Shown: positions 8,101 to 16,349 of the stretch, one piece after another
Position numbering within the stretch: the first letter of the stretch is position 1
How the letters are laid out: each line of letters opens with the position of its first letter
Assembly: GCA_009693865.1 (NCBI GenBank)
Contig: SHWL01000006.1
Location: 1 to 64,000, forward strand
Length of the DNA stretch: 64,000 bases
Direction: 5' to 3'
Source of the DNA: Acetobacteraceae bacterium
GTDB lineage: Bacteria; Pseudomonadota; Alphaproteobacteria; Acetobacterales; Acetobacteraceae
Translations under genes and position numbers: made by a program
Notes under the pieces: model-generated
Database searches by the model: none
Seen by the model: only the letters and a program-made list of their open reading frames with translations
What the model was told of the DNA's origin: nothing

Positions 8101-8946
8101 ATGCAACCGATCGTCGCCGTGATCGCACAGGGCATGATGGGCAGCGCCGTCGCCAACTGCCTCACCGTCAATGGCATCGAGGTGCGCACTTCGCTTGACG
8201 GCCGCGGACCGGACTCTCTGGCACGCGCGAAAGCCGCCGGCATGACCGCTGCCTCCGACGCCCAGATCGCCGCCTGCGACATCATTCTGTCGATCCTGCC
8301 GCCGGGCAGCGCCCTCGCGCTGGCGGAAAAGCTCGCCCCGGCGTTGCGCGCCGCCGCGAAGAAGCCGGTCTATGTCGATTGCAACGCGCTCGATCCCGCC
8401 TCGGTCCTGCGCATCGCCCGCGTGGTCGAGGAATCCGGCGCCACCTTTGTCGATGGCGGCATCATCGGCGGCCCGCCGGAGCCGGGGTCGAAGGCCACTA
8501 AAATCTACCTCTCCGGCCCGGATGCCGCGAAGGCCGCGGTGCTGGAGAACTTCGGCCTGTACATGCCAATCCAGCCCGGTCCGATCGGTGCCGCCTCGGC
8601 GATGAAAATGTCCTATGCCGGCATCACCAAAGGCTTCACCGCATTGGCCGCCGGCATGATGCTCGCCGCCACCCGCGCGGGCACCGCCGAGGCATTGAAG
8701 GCGGAACTCTCAAGCAGCCAACCGGCTTTGTATGGCTGGCTCTCCCGCTCGATGCCGCGGATGTATTCCAAAGCCTATCGCTGGGTCGCTGAGATGGAGG
8801 AAATCGCCGCCTTCGTGGGCGAGGACCCGGCCGCCGCCAAATTCTACCAAGGCGCCGCCGAGCTTTACACCCGCATCGCCGCCGACTTCGAGGGGCCGAA
8901 CAAGGAAACCGCCATGCTGGAAGCCTTCGTCGCCAAGAAAGGTTGA
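8101..8946 (+). CDS. NAD(P)-dependent 6-phosphogluconate dehydrogenase-like oxidoreductase
   Basis: The product is 281 aa. An N-terminal Rossmann fold opens with IAVI-type beta strand and AQGMMGSAVA (residues 9-18), followed by the beta-hydroxyacid dehydrogenase pattern; the C-terminal helical half (about 185-280) resembles the DUF1932 domain. GGIIGGPPEPGSKATKI matches the substrate-binding region of this family. It probably oxidises a hydroxyacid. AGGAGA precedes ATG 8101. The iron alcohol dehydrogenase follows directly, so the pair may act in one catabolic route. Confidence 0.8.
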   Translation: MQPIVAVIAQGMMGSAVANCLTVNGIEVRTSLDGRGPDSLARAKAAGMTAASDAQIAACDIILSILPPGSALALAEKLAPALRAAAKKPVYVDCNALDPASVLRIARVVEESGATFVDGGIIGGPPEPGSKATKIYLSGPDAAKAAVLENFGLYMPIQPGPIGAASAMKMSYAGITKGFTALAAGMMLAATRAGTAEALKAELSSSQPALYGWLSRSMPRMYSKAYRWVAEMEEIAAFVGEDPAAAKFYQGAAELYTRIAADFEGPNKETAMLEAFVAKKG

Positions 8947-8951
8947 CCCGA

Positions 8952-10121
8952 ATGTATCGCGGCATCCACCGCTTCCCGCCCATGGACCACGTCGTCTATG
9001 GCATCCCCGTGGCCGAGGCGCTGGACGCGGAAATCCGCCAGCGCGACTCCCGCGCCGTCTACGTCATGGCCAGCGGCACGCTCAACCGTGAAACCGACGT
9101 CATCGACAATGTCCGCCGCGTACTCGGCAATCGCCTGGCGGGCGTGTGCGCGAAGATTGGCGCGCACACCCCGCGCGTCGATGTCCTCGCCGCGGCGAAC
9201 GAGGCGCGGGCGGCGAAGGCCGACCTGATCCTGACCGTCGGCGGCGGCTCCGTCACCGACGCCGCCAAGATGGTCGGGTTGTGTCTGGGCAACGATGTGA
9301 CCGCGGCCGGGCAGCTCGACGCCTTCCGCGCGGTGGTGACGCCGGATGGCAAGACGGAACGCCCGCCCACGAAAGAGCCCAGTGTGCGCTTTATCGCCGT
9401 GCCGACGACATTGTCCGCGGGCGAGTTCACCTGGGGCGCCGGTTGCACCGATACCGCGCGCCACGTGAAGGAAAGCTTCGGCATGCCGCTGAACATGGCG
9501 TCCGCCGTGATCCTCGACCCCGCGGTCACCGTCCACACGCCGGAGTGGCTGTTCCTGTCCACCGGCATCCGCGCGGTGGATCACGCGGTCGAGGATCTGT
9601 GCTCGATCAACCCGACCCCGTTCTCCGACGGCGCCTCGATGCACGCGCTGCGCCTCCTTTCGCGCGGGCTGGCGGCGGTTAAGGCCGATCCCTCCGACCT
9701 GGAGGCGCGGCTGGATTGTCAGTTGGGCGCGTGGATGTCGATCATGGGCACGCAAAATGGCGTCACCAAAGGCGCCAGCCACGGAATCGGCCACGTGTTG
9801 GGCGGCACCGCCGACGTGCCGCATGGGTATACCTCCTGCGTGATGCTGCCGCACGTGCTGCGCTTCAACGAACCGGTGAACGGAGCCCGCCAGGCGATGG
9901 TGTCGGAGGCTCTGGGCAAACCCGGAATGAAGGCGGCGGACGCCGTGGCGGCCTTGATCGCGAGCCTGGGGCTGCCAGCGACTCTTCGGAGTGTCGGGGT
10001 GAGGCCTGACCAGATGGACGCGATCGCGCGGCAGTCGATGCATGACCGGTGGGTTCACACCAATCCGCGCAAGATCGACGGGCCGCCGGTCGTCAGGGAG
10101 TTGCTCGACGCGGCGTGGTAA
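8952..10121 (+). CDS. Iron-containing alcohol dehydrogenase
   Basis: The product is 389 aa. GGGSVTDAAK (97-106) is the NAD(P)-binding signature of the family. Metal ligands are expected in AVDHAVEDL (about 195) and ASHGIGHVLGG (about 270), both present. It oxidises or reduces an alcohol/aldehyde or a maleylacetate-type substrate. I prefer ATG 8952, with AAAGG nine bases upstream, over TTG 8943, which overlaps the upstream stop. It is transcribed with the preceding dehydrogenase. Confidence 0.85.
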   Translation: MYRGIHRFPPMDHVVYGIPVAEALDAEIRQRDSRAVYVMASGTLNRETDVIDNVRRVLGNRLAGVCAKIGAHTPRVDVLAAANEARAAKADLILTVGGGSVTDAAKMVGLCLGNDVTAAGQLDAFRAVVTPDGKTERPPTKEPSVRFIAVPTTLSAGEFTWGAGCTDTARHVKESFGMPLNMASAVILDPAVTVHTPEWLFLSTGIRAVDHAVEDLCSINPTPFSDGASMHALRLLSRGLAAVKADPSDLEARLDCQLGAWMSIMGTQNGVTKGASHGIGHVLGGTADVPHGYTSCVMLPHVLRFNEPVNGARQAMVSEALGKPGMKAADAVAALIASLGLPATLRSVGVRPDQMDAIARQSMHDRWVHTNPRKIDGPPVVRELLDAAW

Positions 10122-10317
10122 GGGCGGCGCAAATCCGATCTGGATTCGAATTCGCCTTCCCGCCCAAGCATCGGCATAATGCCGTGGATGCCACGAACCT
10201 CCCACCCTGACATCCTGCGACGGCAACATTTGCGCCGACCGCCCAGGCATGCCCAAACCCTGGCTGGAGGGGCGCGCGTGGCCAGCGATCGCGGCATGTC
10301 CTCGGGTCACGCCAAAC

Positions 10318-10836
10318 ATGGTTGACACGCGAGAACATGACGTCGTCGCCACCGCGTCCGAACCCGTCCCCGACTCCGACATCCGCCAGGCCCAGGACCT
10401 GCTGTTCTTCGCGTATCGGGATTTTACCAATGCGGCGGACGTGATCCTGGAGGAACTCGGCCTTGGCCGCGCCCACCATCGGGCGCTGCATTTCATTGGC
10501 CGCCACCCCGGCATCGCGGTATCCGAATTGCTGTCCATCTTGCGCATCACCAAGCAATCCCTGGCGCGGGTGCTCAATGAACTCGTCGAACGCGGCTATG
10601 TGGCCCAAACCCCCGGGTTGGACGACCGGCGTCAACGTTTGCTCAGCCTGACCAGCGGCGGGGCGGCTCTGGAGAAACGACTGTTCGCGCGGCAGCAGGC
10701 GTGTCTCGCGGAGGCATTTCAGGCGGCGGGTCCAACTGCCCTCGCGGGCTTCCGTCAGGTCATGCGCGGTATCATGGACGAGAGCGCACGCGCCTGGGTG
10801 GATCAGGGCTCACGCGCGCCCGACAGGACAAAATGA
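10318..10836 (+). CDS. MarR-family transcriptional regulator
   Basis: The product is 172 aa. The winged helix lies at about 60-125: 'HHRALHFIGRHPGIAVSELL' then 'ITKQSLARVLNELVERGYVA' and the wing 'DDRRQRLLSLT'. Its stop overlaps the start of an OmpR-type response regulator (ATGA), the same order as petP-petR of Rhodobacter capsulatus, so the two are a coupled regulatory pair. ATG 10318 is preferred because upstream sequence does not look coding. Confidence 0.85.
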   Translation: MVDTREHDVVATASEPVPDSDIRQAQDLLFFAYRDFTNAADVILEELGLGRAHHRALHFIGRHPGIAVSELLSILRITKQSLARVLNELVERGYVAQTPGLDDRRQRLLSLTSGGAALEKRLFARQQACLAEAFQAAGPTALAGFRQVMRGIMDESARAWVDQGSRAPDRTK

Positions 10837-11537
10837 CCGGCGACTCGCACATCCTGGTGGTCGAGGACGACGCGCGCCTGCGAGACCGGCTCGCGCGATT
10901 CCTGACCGGGGAGGGGTTCCGCGTCACCGCCGCCGCCGACGCGGCCGACGCGCGTGCCCGGATGCGCGGCATCAGCCCCGACCTTCTGGTGCTGGACGTG
11001 ATGATGCCTGGGGAAAGCGGACTCGATTTGACCCGCTCCTTGCGGGAGGACCAGGGCAGCGACCTGCCGGTCCTGATGCTGACCGCGCGCGGCGCGCCCG
11101 AAGACCGGATCGCGGGGTTCGAGGCGGGCGCCGACGACTACCTCCCCAAACCGTTCGAGCCGCGGGAACTCGTGCTGCGAATCCGCGCCCTGCTGCGTCG
11201 CGCGCCGGCCCCTGTGCCACCCGCGCCAGCGCCATCCGGCCCGGTGCGCATCGGCACGGCATGGTTCGATCTCGAACGTGGCGAATTGGCCGGCCCGGGG
11301 GGACCGATCCGACTGACCGGGGGGGAGGCGGCGCTGCTGATGGCGCTTGCGACCCGTCCCAACGAAATCCTCTCCCGCGAGGATATCGCCACAGCGCTTG
11401 GAACTGACGACGCGGGTGAACGAGCTGTCGATGTTCAGGTCACGCGGCTGCGGCGTAAGATCGAAGCCGATCCCCGGGAGCCGCGCTTTCTGCACACGGT
11501 GCGGGGGCGCGGTTACGTGCTGAAACCAGGCACCTGA
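10833..11537 (+). CDS. OmpR-family response regulator
   Basis: The product is 234 aa. The receiver domain (1-118) has the acidic pair E11/D12, the phosphoacceptor D55 (LLVLDVMMPG) and K106 (LPKPFE). The C-terminal winged-helix DNA-binding domain (about 132-232) ends in RGRGYVLKP. It overlaps the MarR gene by ATGA. The histidine kinase 253 bases downstream is the likely partner. A PetR-like role in respiratory gene control is possible by organisation but not shown. Confidence 0.9.
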   Translation: MTGDSHILVVEDDARLRDRLARFLTGEGFRVTAAADAADARARMRGISPDLLVLDVMMPGESGLDLTRSLREDQGSDLPVLMLTARGAPEDRIAGFEAGADDYLPKPFEPRELVLRIRALLRRAPAPVPPAPAPSGPVRIGTAWFDLERGELAGPGGPIRLTGGEAALLMALATRPNEILSREDIATALGTDDAGERAVDVQVTRLRRKIEADPREPRFLHTVRGRGYVLKPGT

Positions 11538-11663
11538 GCAAGCCGCCGCCGATTCGTGGTAATGGAGCGCGCATCCCGGCAGGAGGCCCCCCGATGAGTC
11601 GCCATCCCAGATCGCACATGTCCACTTGTACCAGGGGTCCAAAGGCTTGACTCTTACCCCTCA

Positions 11664-11764
11664 ACGTCATCCACGGGCTTGTCCCGTGGACCGGTCGCGC
11701 CACCCTGCCGCTTCCGGTCCCCGGAACAAGTCCGGGGATGACGTAGTGGGGGTGGCGCGACCGG
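11664..11764. repeat. CGTCAT palindromic repeat between regulator and kinase
   Basis: The sequence begins CGTCATCCACGGG and turns back at CCCGTGG. A second hairpin, CCGGAACAAGTCCGG, ends in GATGACG at 11743. A perfect 14-bp inverted repeat overlaps it: 11691-11704 (CCGGTCGCGCCACC) with 11751-11764. It splits the response regulator from its kinase. The CGTCAT ends match the other palindromes of this window, though the arm sequence differs. Confidence 0.7.
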
Positions 11765-11790
11765 TCGATCGTCCGGGCCGCTGGTATTAG

Positions 11791-13119
11791 ATGCGCGCGC
11801 GCATACCAGGGTTGGGCTGGATCAAGAGGTTCGTGCCGAAGTCGCTGCTTGGCCGCAGCCTGCTGATGATCCTCGTCCCTCTGGTGGCGTTGCAGGCGGT
11901 GACGTTCCAGATGTTCTACGGCAGTCACCTCGACGTCGTGTCCCGCCGCCTGTCCTCGGCCATCGCCGGGGAAATCGCGATGACGGCGCGGCTGATGAAC
12001 CGGTTTCCCGGCAAGCAGGACCATGACTGGATTCTCGCCCGGGCCTGGGAGCGGTTCAGCCTGGAAATGCGTCTCGATCCCGGGGCAAAACTCGTTCCGG
12101 CGGAACGGACCAACGTCCTGGGACCGATGGACGACGACCTGGAGGCCGCGCTGCGGGAGATATTTCGAACACCGTTCACGATGGATTGGACCTCGGACGC
12201 GCGTTCCGTGCTGATCGATATCCAGGTCGCGGACGGCGTGCTGCACGTGGTCGCGCCACGGAAACGGCTGTACACGACGACGATCTATTTGTTCGTGCCC
12301 TGGGTCGTGGGCACCGCGTTGTTCCTTTTCGGCATCGCGGCGCTGTTCATGCGGAACCAGGTGCGAGGCATCCGCCGCCTCGCCGCCGCCGCCGATGCCT
12401 TCGGATTGGGCCGCGACATCCCACCAATCCGGCCCGAGGGCGCGACCGAGGTGCGACTGGCCGCGTCTGCTTTCAATCGGATGCAGGATCGTATCAGGCG
12501 GTTCCTGGCGCAACGCACGGAGATGCTCGCCGGCGTTTCGCACGATTTACGCACACCGCTGACCCGGTTGCGCCTGGCGTTGGCGATGCTGCCGAAGGAC
12601 GAGGCGTGGCGCCAGGACGTGGTCGAAATGACCGCCGACGTCGAGGAAATGGAACGGATGATCGGCGGCTATCTCTCGTTCGCGCGGGGCGAGGGGTCCG
12701 AACAGGCGAAGCCCGTCGATCTGTCGGCAATGCTGACCGATGTCGCGTCGGCGGCGCGGCGGACGGGAACCGACATCGAGGTCGACGTTCCGGAAACCCT
12801 GACCGTGTCGCTGCGGGCCGACGCCATCCGGCGGGCGATCACCAACCTCGTGGACAACGCGCGGCGGCACGCGAGCCGGGTCATGGTCTCGGCGGTGCCG
12901 CGCGGGCGGTCGGTACAGGTCAACGTGGACGACGACGGGCCTGGAATTCCCCATGAGCAGAGGGAAAGCGTGTTCCGGCCATTCGAAAGCGGCGCGGCGG
13001 GCGGCACCGGACTGGGCCTGACGATCGCGCGGGATATCGTGCGCGCGCACGGCGGCGACATTTCGCTGGAGGACTCGCCGTTGGGCGGGCTGCGGGCGCG
13101 GGTGCGGCTGCCGGTTTGA
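11791..13119 (+). CDS. EnvZ-like sensor histidine kinase
   Basis: The product is 442 aa. It has two transmembrane segments (about 22-42 and 165-187) around a periplasmic sensor of about 120 residues, then a HAMP region (188-240), the H box with H251 (GVSHDLRTPL), an N box (LVDNARRHA, about 350) and G boxes (DDDGPGIP, GGTGLGLTIA). It autophosphorylates H251 and passes the phosphate to a response regulator, most likely the OmpR-type protein upstream. The palindromic repeat lies between them. Confidence 0.9.
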   Translation: MRARIPGLGWIKRFVPKSLLGRSLLMILVPLVALQAVTFQMFYGSHLDVVSRRLSSAIAGEIAMTARLMNRFPGKQDHDWILARAWERFSLEMRLDPGAKLVPAERTNVLGPMDDDLEAALREIFRTPFTMDWTSDARSVLIDIQVADGVLHVVAPRKRLYTTTIYLFVPWVVGTALFLFGIAALFMRNQVRGIRRLAAAADAFGLGRDIPPIRPEGATEVRLAASAFNRMQDRIRRFLAQRTEMLAGVSHDLRTPLTRLRLALAMLPKDEAWRQDVVEMTADVEEMERMIGGYLSFARGEGSEQAKPVDLSAMLTDVASAARRTGTDIEVDVPETLTVSLRADAIRRAITNLVDNARRHASRVMVSAVPRGRSVQVNVDDDGPGIPHEQRESVFRPFESGAAGGTGLGLTIARDIVRAHGGDISLEDSPLGGLRARVRLPV

Positions 13120-13189
13120 GTTGTGGCGCGGTTATGGCGGTTTCCGATCAGGTTGCCTCGGGCCGTCACCCTTTCACCGTCAAGGCCCG

Positions 13190-13400
13190 GACGAACCGCA
13201 TGTGCATCAGGATAAGGGTCGGATGTGGACGGCATTGTCCCAAATCGTCATGGCCCGACTCGATCGGGCCATCCGTAGCGGCACCGTGCCGGACCAGATG
13301 GCCCGATCGAGTCGGGCCATGACGAGGAAAAGAGAATATCCGTCTCCGGTCCTCCGTTATCCTGATGCCTATGCGCCTTGTCAGGGCCATGACACGAATG
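13190..13400. repeat. Compound palindromic repeat with flanking modules
   Basis: The core at 13246-13324 begins CGTCATGGCCCGACTCGA and ends with its inverse. On each side, pointing inwards, is a diverged module: GCATCAGGATAA with GGATGTGGACGG on the left (13200-13232), and on the right the inverse complement of GCATAGGCATCAGGATAA...GGAGACGGATATTCTCTTTT (13329-13373). The same module occurs next to the repeat at 51,024. It fills the space between two convergent genes. No gene is visible. Confidence 0.75.
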
Positions 13401-13411
13401 GAAGGCCAGAC

Positions 13412-14989
13412 TCAAACGCGCCGCGCACCCCAGAACAACGGAAACCCATCCGGAATCCCGTCCACCGTGTTCTGCCACGCCATCGGTTGATACCAAATGC
13501 CCAGTGGCAGATGCGGCACATCGACCCAACATTGCTTTTGAATTTCCGCGGCGACTCGTTTCTGCGCCGGAAGATCGGGCGCGTCCACCCATTCGGCGCG
13601 CAGTTCCTCAATCCGAGGACTGTTGGTCCAGCCGAACCACGCCTTTTCGCCCGTCGTGCGAAGAAAATGCAGGGTTGGCGTTTGCATGTCGAGGCCATTG
13701 GCCGTGGTGCACAACACGCCCCAGCCGCCTTTATCCATCGGCTGTTTATTCTCCCGCCGCACGACCGCCGTGCCCCAGTCCATCGATTGCACGTCGACAT
13801 TAAATCCAACCGAACGCAACATCGCATGGGCCACATCGGCCATGGCTTTGCGATAATGCGGTTCATTCGGCGCGAGCAGCACGACAGGGTCGCCACCATG
13901 GCCAGCCTCTTTAATCATGGCTTTTACTTTGGCCAGATCGCGAGGGCTGTTCAGAACCTCCATGCCGGCGTCGCTCGCCATATCGGTGTTCGGCGTGAAG
14001 ATGCCGACCTTGTCGCGCCACATCGCGGGATCGTCGCCGACGATCGCGGTCATGAAGTCCTTCTGGTTCACCGCGCCCAACAGCGCGCGGCGTATCGCCA
14101 CGTTGTTGAAGGGCGGCTGCAGATTGTTCATTTTCAAAAGGCCAAGTGTACCGTTGCGGTCCTTGATCTCTACCCGCACCTTGCCCGACCGCTTCAGCAG
14201 CGGTAGCAGGTCCGCCACCGGCAATTCCCACCAGTCCATCTCACCCGCCTGCATCGCGCTGGCCGAGGTGCCGTCATCGGGGCTCGTAAGCCACTCCACC
14301 CGTTCAAAATGCACGATTTTTCCACCGGCCGTCCACCCTTTGCTGATGTCCTGTCTGGGCGCGTACCGTTCATTCTTCGTGTAAACTGCCCGCGCGCCGG
14401 ATACCCATTCGTCGGCCTTGAAGCGGAACGGCCCGCTGCCGACCATTTCCGGCACCGCCTTGAATGGGTCCATTTTGGCAAAACGTTCCGGCATCATCGC
14501 GCACATCGGCGTCGAAATTTTGCCAAGCGCATACGGCAGCAGCGCGAACGGCTTCTTCAATCGGATCTCGATCGTTTTGTCGTCCAACGCCTTCATCTCG
14601 TCCGTGCGAGCTTTCAACAGCGAACCGACGCCATCACGCACCGACCAGCGCGCGATCGAGGCCGCGCAGTCGCGCGCCAGCACTTTCTCCCCGTCGTGCC
14701 ACAGCAGTCCGTCGCGCAATGTCAGCTTCCAACGCTTGCCATCGTCCTCGACGGTGAAGCCTTCCAGCATTTGCGGCTGCATCCGCGTCTGGCCGTCCAT
14801 CCCGAACAGGGTATCGAACACCATGTAGCCATGGTTGCGCACGGTGTAGATGGTGTTGACGATCGGATCGAGAATCGTCAGGTCCGACTGCGGAATGAAC
14901 TTCAACGTGTTAGCGGCGGCCCCGCGCGAAATGGACGGTGCCGCCAGGGCCGAGGCGAGACCCGCGGTAAAGATACGGCGCCGTATCAT
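13412..14989 (-). CDS. ABC transporter substrate-binding protein, peptide/nickel type
   Basis: The product is 525 aa, the normal length for SBP_bac_5 proteins. The N terminus (MIRRRIFTAG, then ALAAPSISRGAAA) looks like a Tat or Sec signal, placing it in the periplasm. Conserved family blocks include KRWKLTLRDGLLWHDG (about 88-103), 'MVGSGPFRFK' and 'NNVAIRRALLGAVN'. It would deliver oligopeptides or similar compounds to an importer, but no permease or ATPase gene lies beside it, so it is an orphan binding protein here. Confidence 0.9.
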   Translation of the reverse strand: MIRRRIFTAGLASALAAPSISRGAAANTLKFIPQSDLTILDPIVNTIYTVRNHGYMVFDTLFGMDGQTRMQPQMLEGFTVEDDGKRWKLTLRDGLLWHDGEKVLARDCAASIARWSVRDGVGSLLKARTDEMKALDDKTIEIRLKKPFALLPYALGKISTPMCAMMPERFAKMDPFKAVPEMVGSGPFRFKADEWVSGARAVYTKNERYAPRQDISKGWTAGGKIVHFERVEWLTSPDDGTSASAMQAGEMDWWELPVADLLPLLKRSGKVRVEIKDRNGTLGLLKMNNLQPPFNNVAIRRALLGAVNQKDFMTAIVGDDPAMWRDKVGIFTPNTDMASDAGMEVLNSPRDLAKVKAMIKEAGHGGDPVVLLAPNEPHYRKAMADVAHAMLRSVGFNVDVQSMDWGTAVVRRENKQPMDKGGWGVLCTTANGLDMQTPTLHFLRTTGEKAWFGWTNSPRIEELRAEWVDAPDLPAQKRVAAEIQKQCWVDVPHLPLGIWYQPMAWQNTVDGIPDGFPLFWGARRV

Positions 14990-15049
14990 CGATTGTTTCC
15001 TCCGATTGCGCCCGTCGTGACTGGATCACGACGGCGTGTCTGCGATTGT

Positions 15050-16219
15050 TCAAACGAGATGCTGGTGCTCCAGCCAATCCTCGCTTTGCATTTCGTCGAG
15101 CCGCGACGCGGTGCGTTCGAACATCTTCGCGTTTTCACCGCGCCTGTAAAGCTGGTCCGGCACGGCGGCGGCCGAGGCAACCAGCTTGACACGCTGATCG
15201 TACAGCGTATCGATCAGCACGATGAAACGCCGCGCCACATCGTAATTATCGGGCGATAGACGGGGGATGCCGTCCAGCACCAGCGTATGGAACGCGGTGG
15301 CCACGGCCAGATAATCCCCTGGGCCCAGGGCGGTGCCGCACAAGGTAGAAAAATCGCAGCGCGCGACGCCTTCGGCCGCGAGGGGAATGACAAGCGCGCG
15401 ACCCATGACGGTCAGTGTCACCGGTTCCGGCCTCGCGCCGCCGGTCAACGTCGAAAACGCTTCATCCAGAGCACGGCGAGAGAAATCGTCGGCCGGGACG
15501 TGCCATGTCCGCAGGCCGCGCATCCTCTCGCGGCGGAAATCACGGCCCGCGTCCATCATGACGACATCCAGGCGCTGTTGGATCAGGTCGATGAAAGGCA
15601 GGAAGGCATCGCGGCCAGGCTGGTCTTTGAACAGATCGGAGGGTGCGACATTCGACGTGGCGACGACGACGACTCCCCGGGCAAACAGGGCCTGGAACAA
15701 ACGGCCCAGGATCATGGCGTCGGCGATGTCGTTGACCTGGAACTCGTCGAAGCAAAGCAGCGCCGAGTCGTTGGCGATCGTATCGGCCAATGGCGGGATC
15801 GGGTCGGCGCCGCTGGGGTTGGCATTCTTCCAGGCGAAAACCCGCTCGTGGCAGGTTTGTATGAAGCGGTGGAAATGGATGCGTTGTTTCCGGGCGACGC
15901 CCGCGCCCTCGAAGAACATATCCATCAGCATGGATTTGCCGCGCCCGACCTCGCCGGCCAGATAGAGGCCCTTGGGCGTGCCTTCGGGGGCGGCCGGCTT
16001 TTCGGCGGCGCGGCGCAACAAACGGTTAAGAATTCCGCCGGCGCGCGAGGCCGGCTGGTACAGCGGCGGATCGTAGCCGCGCAGGGCCTCCCACAACGTC
16101 TGAAGGCGCCGCGCGCCGTTCTCCTGCGACGGATCGGGCGCCAGTTCGCCCCGCGCGACCATGGCACGGTAGGCGGGCAACGGCCCGGAAACGGGGATTC
16201 GGGCGATGTTGCTATCCAT
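15050..16219 (-). CDS. zapE: Cell division protein ZapE (AFG1-like ATPase)
   Basis: The product is 389 aa. Walker A is at 89-96 (GEVGRGKS) and Walker B at 155-159 (LLCFDE), followed by FQVNDIADAMIL, a strong AFG1/ZapE signature. 'ATSNVAPSDLFKD' is the sensor-1 region, with an unusually drawn 'QPGRDAFLPFIDLI' after it. It is a cytoplasmic ATPase linked to Z-ring regulation in E. coli and to protein quality control in mitochondria. It stands alone on the minus strand. Confidence 0.93.
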   Translation of the reverse strand: MDSNIARIPVSGPLPAYRAMVARGELAPDPSQENGARRLQTLWEALRGYDPPLYQPASRAGGILNRLLRRAAEKPAAPEGTPKGLYLAGEVGRGKSMLMDMFFEGAGVARKQRIHFHRFIQTCHERVFAWKNANPSGADPIPPLADTIANDSALLCFDEFQVNDIADAMILGRLFQALFARGVVVVATSNVAPSDLFKDQPGRDAFLPFIDLIQQRLDVVMMDAGRDFRRERMRGLRTWHVPADDFSRRALDEAFSTLTGGARPEPVTLTVMGRALVIPLAAEGVARCDFSTLCGTALGPGDYLAVATAFHTLVLDGIPRLSPDNYDVARRFIVLIDTLYDQRVKLVASAAAVPDQLYRRGENAKMFERTASRLDEMQSEDWLEHQHLV

Positions 16220-16308
16220 GGGGCAGGGCCGGATAGCGCGTCCTGGCCGCCGCGCCTAGATTGATCGCGCGCGAAAGGGATGGGCCGGTTGCGCATCAGC
16301 CATGAAAT

Positions 16309-16335
16309 AGCCCGATTCCCCAAGGAAATCGGGCT
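16309..16335. other. Hairpin between divergent genes
   Basis: AGCCCGATTCC (16309-16319) pairs with GGAAATCGGGCT (16324-16335) with one bulged base and a 4-nt loop. It lies 15 bases before the GTG start of the phosphatase fusion gene and about 90 bases upstream of zapE. Neither strand has a clear T-run, so it is more likely a leader structure than a terminator. Confidence 0.4.
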
Positions 16336-16349
16336 TAAAAGGATACGCC

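Noticed and set aside
8865-10577. Long minus-strand frame (570 codons) opposite the iron alcohol dehydrogenase
   Set aside because: It mirrors a strongly conserved gene on the plus strand and has R/A/G-rich translation with no known motifs.
16309-16335. Rho-independent terminator
   Set aside because: No T-run on either strand and it lies between two divergent genes.
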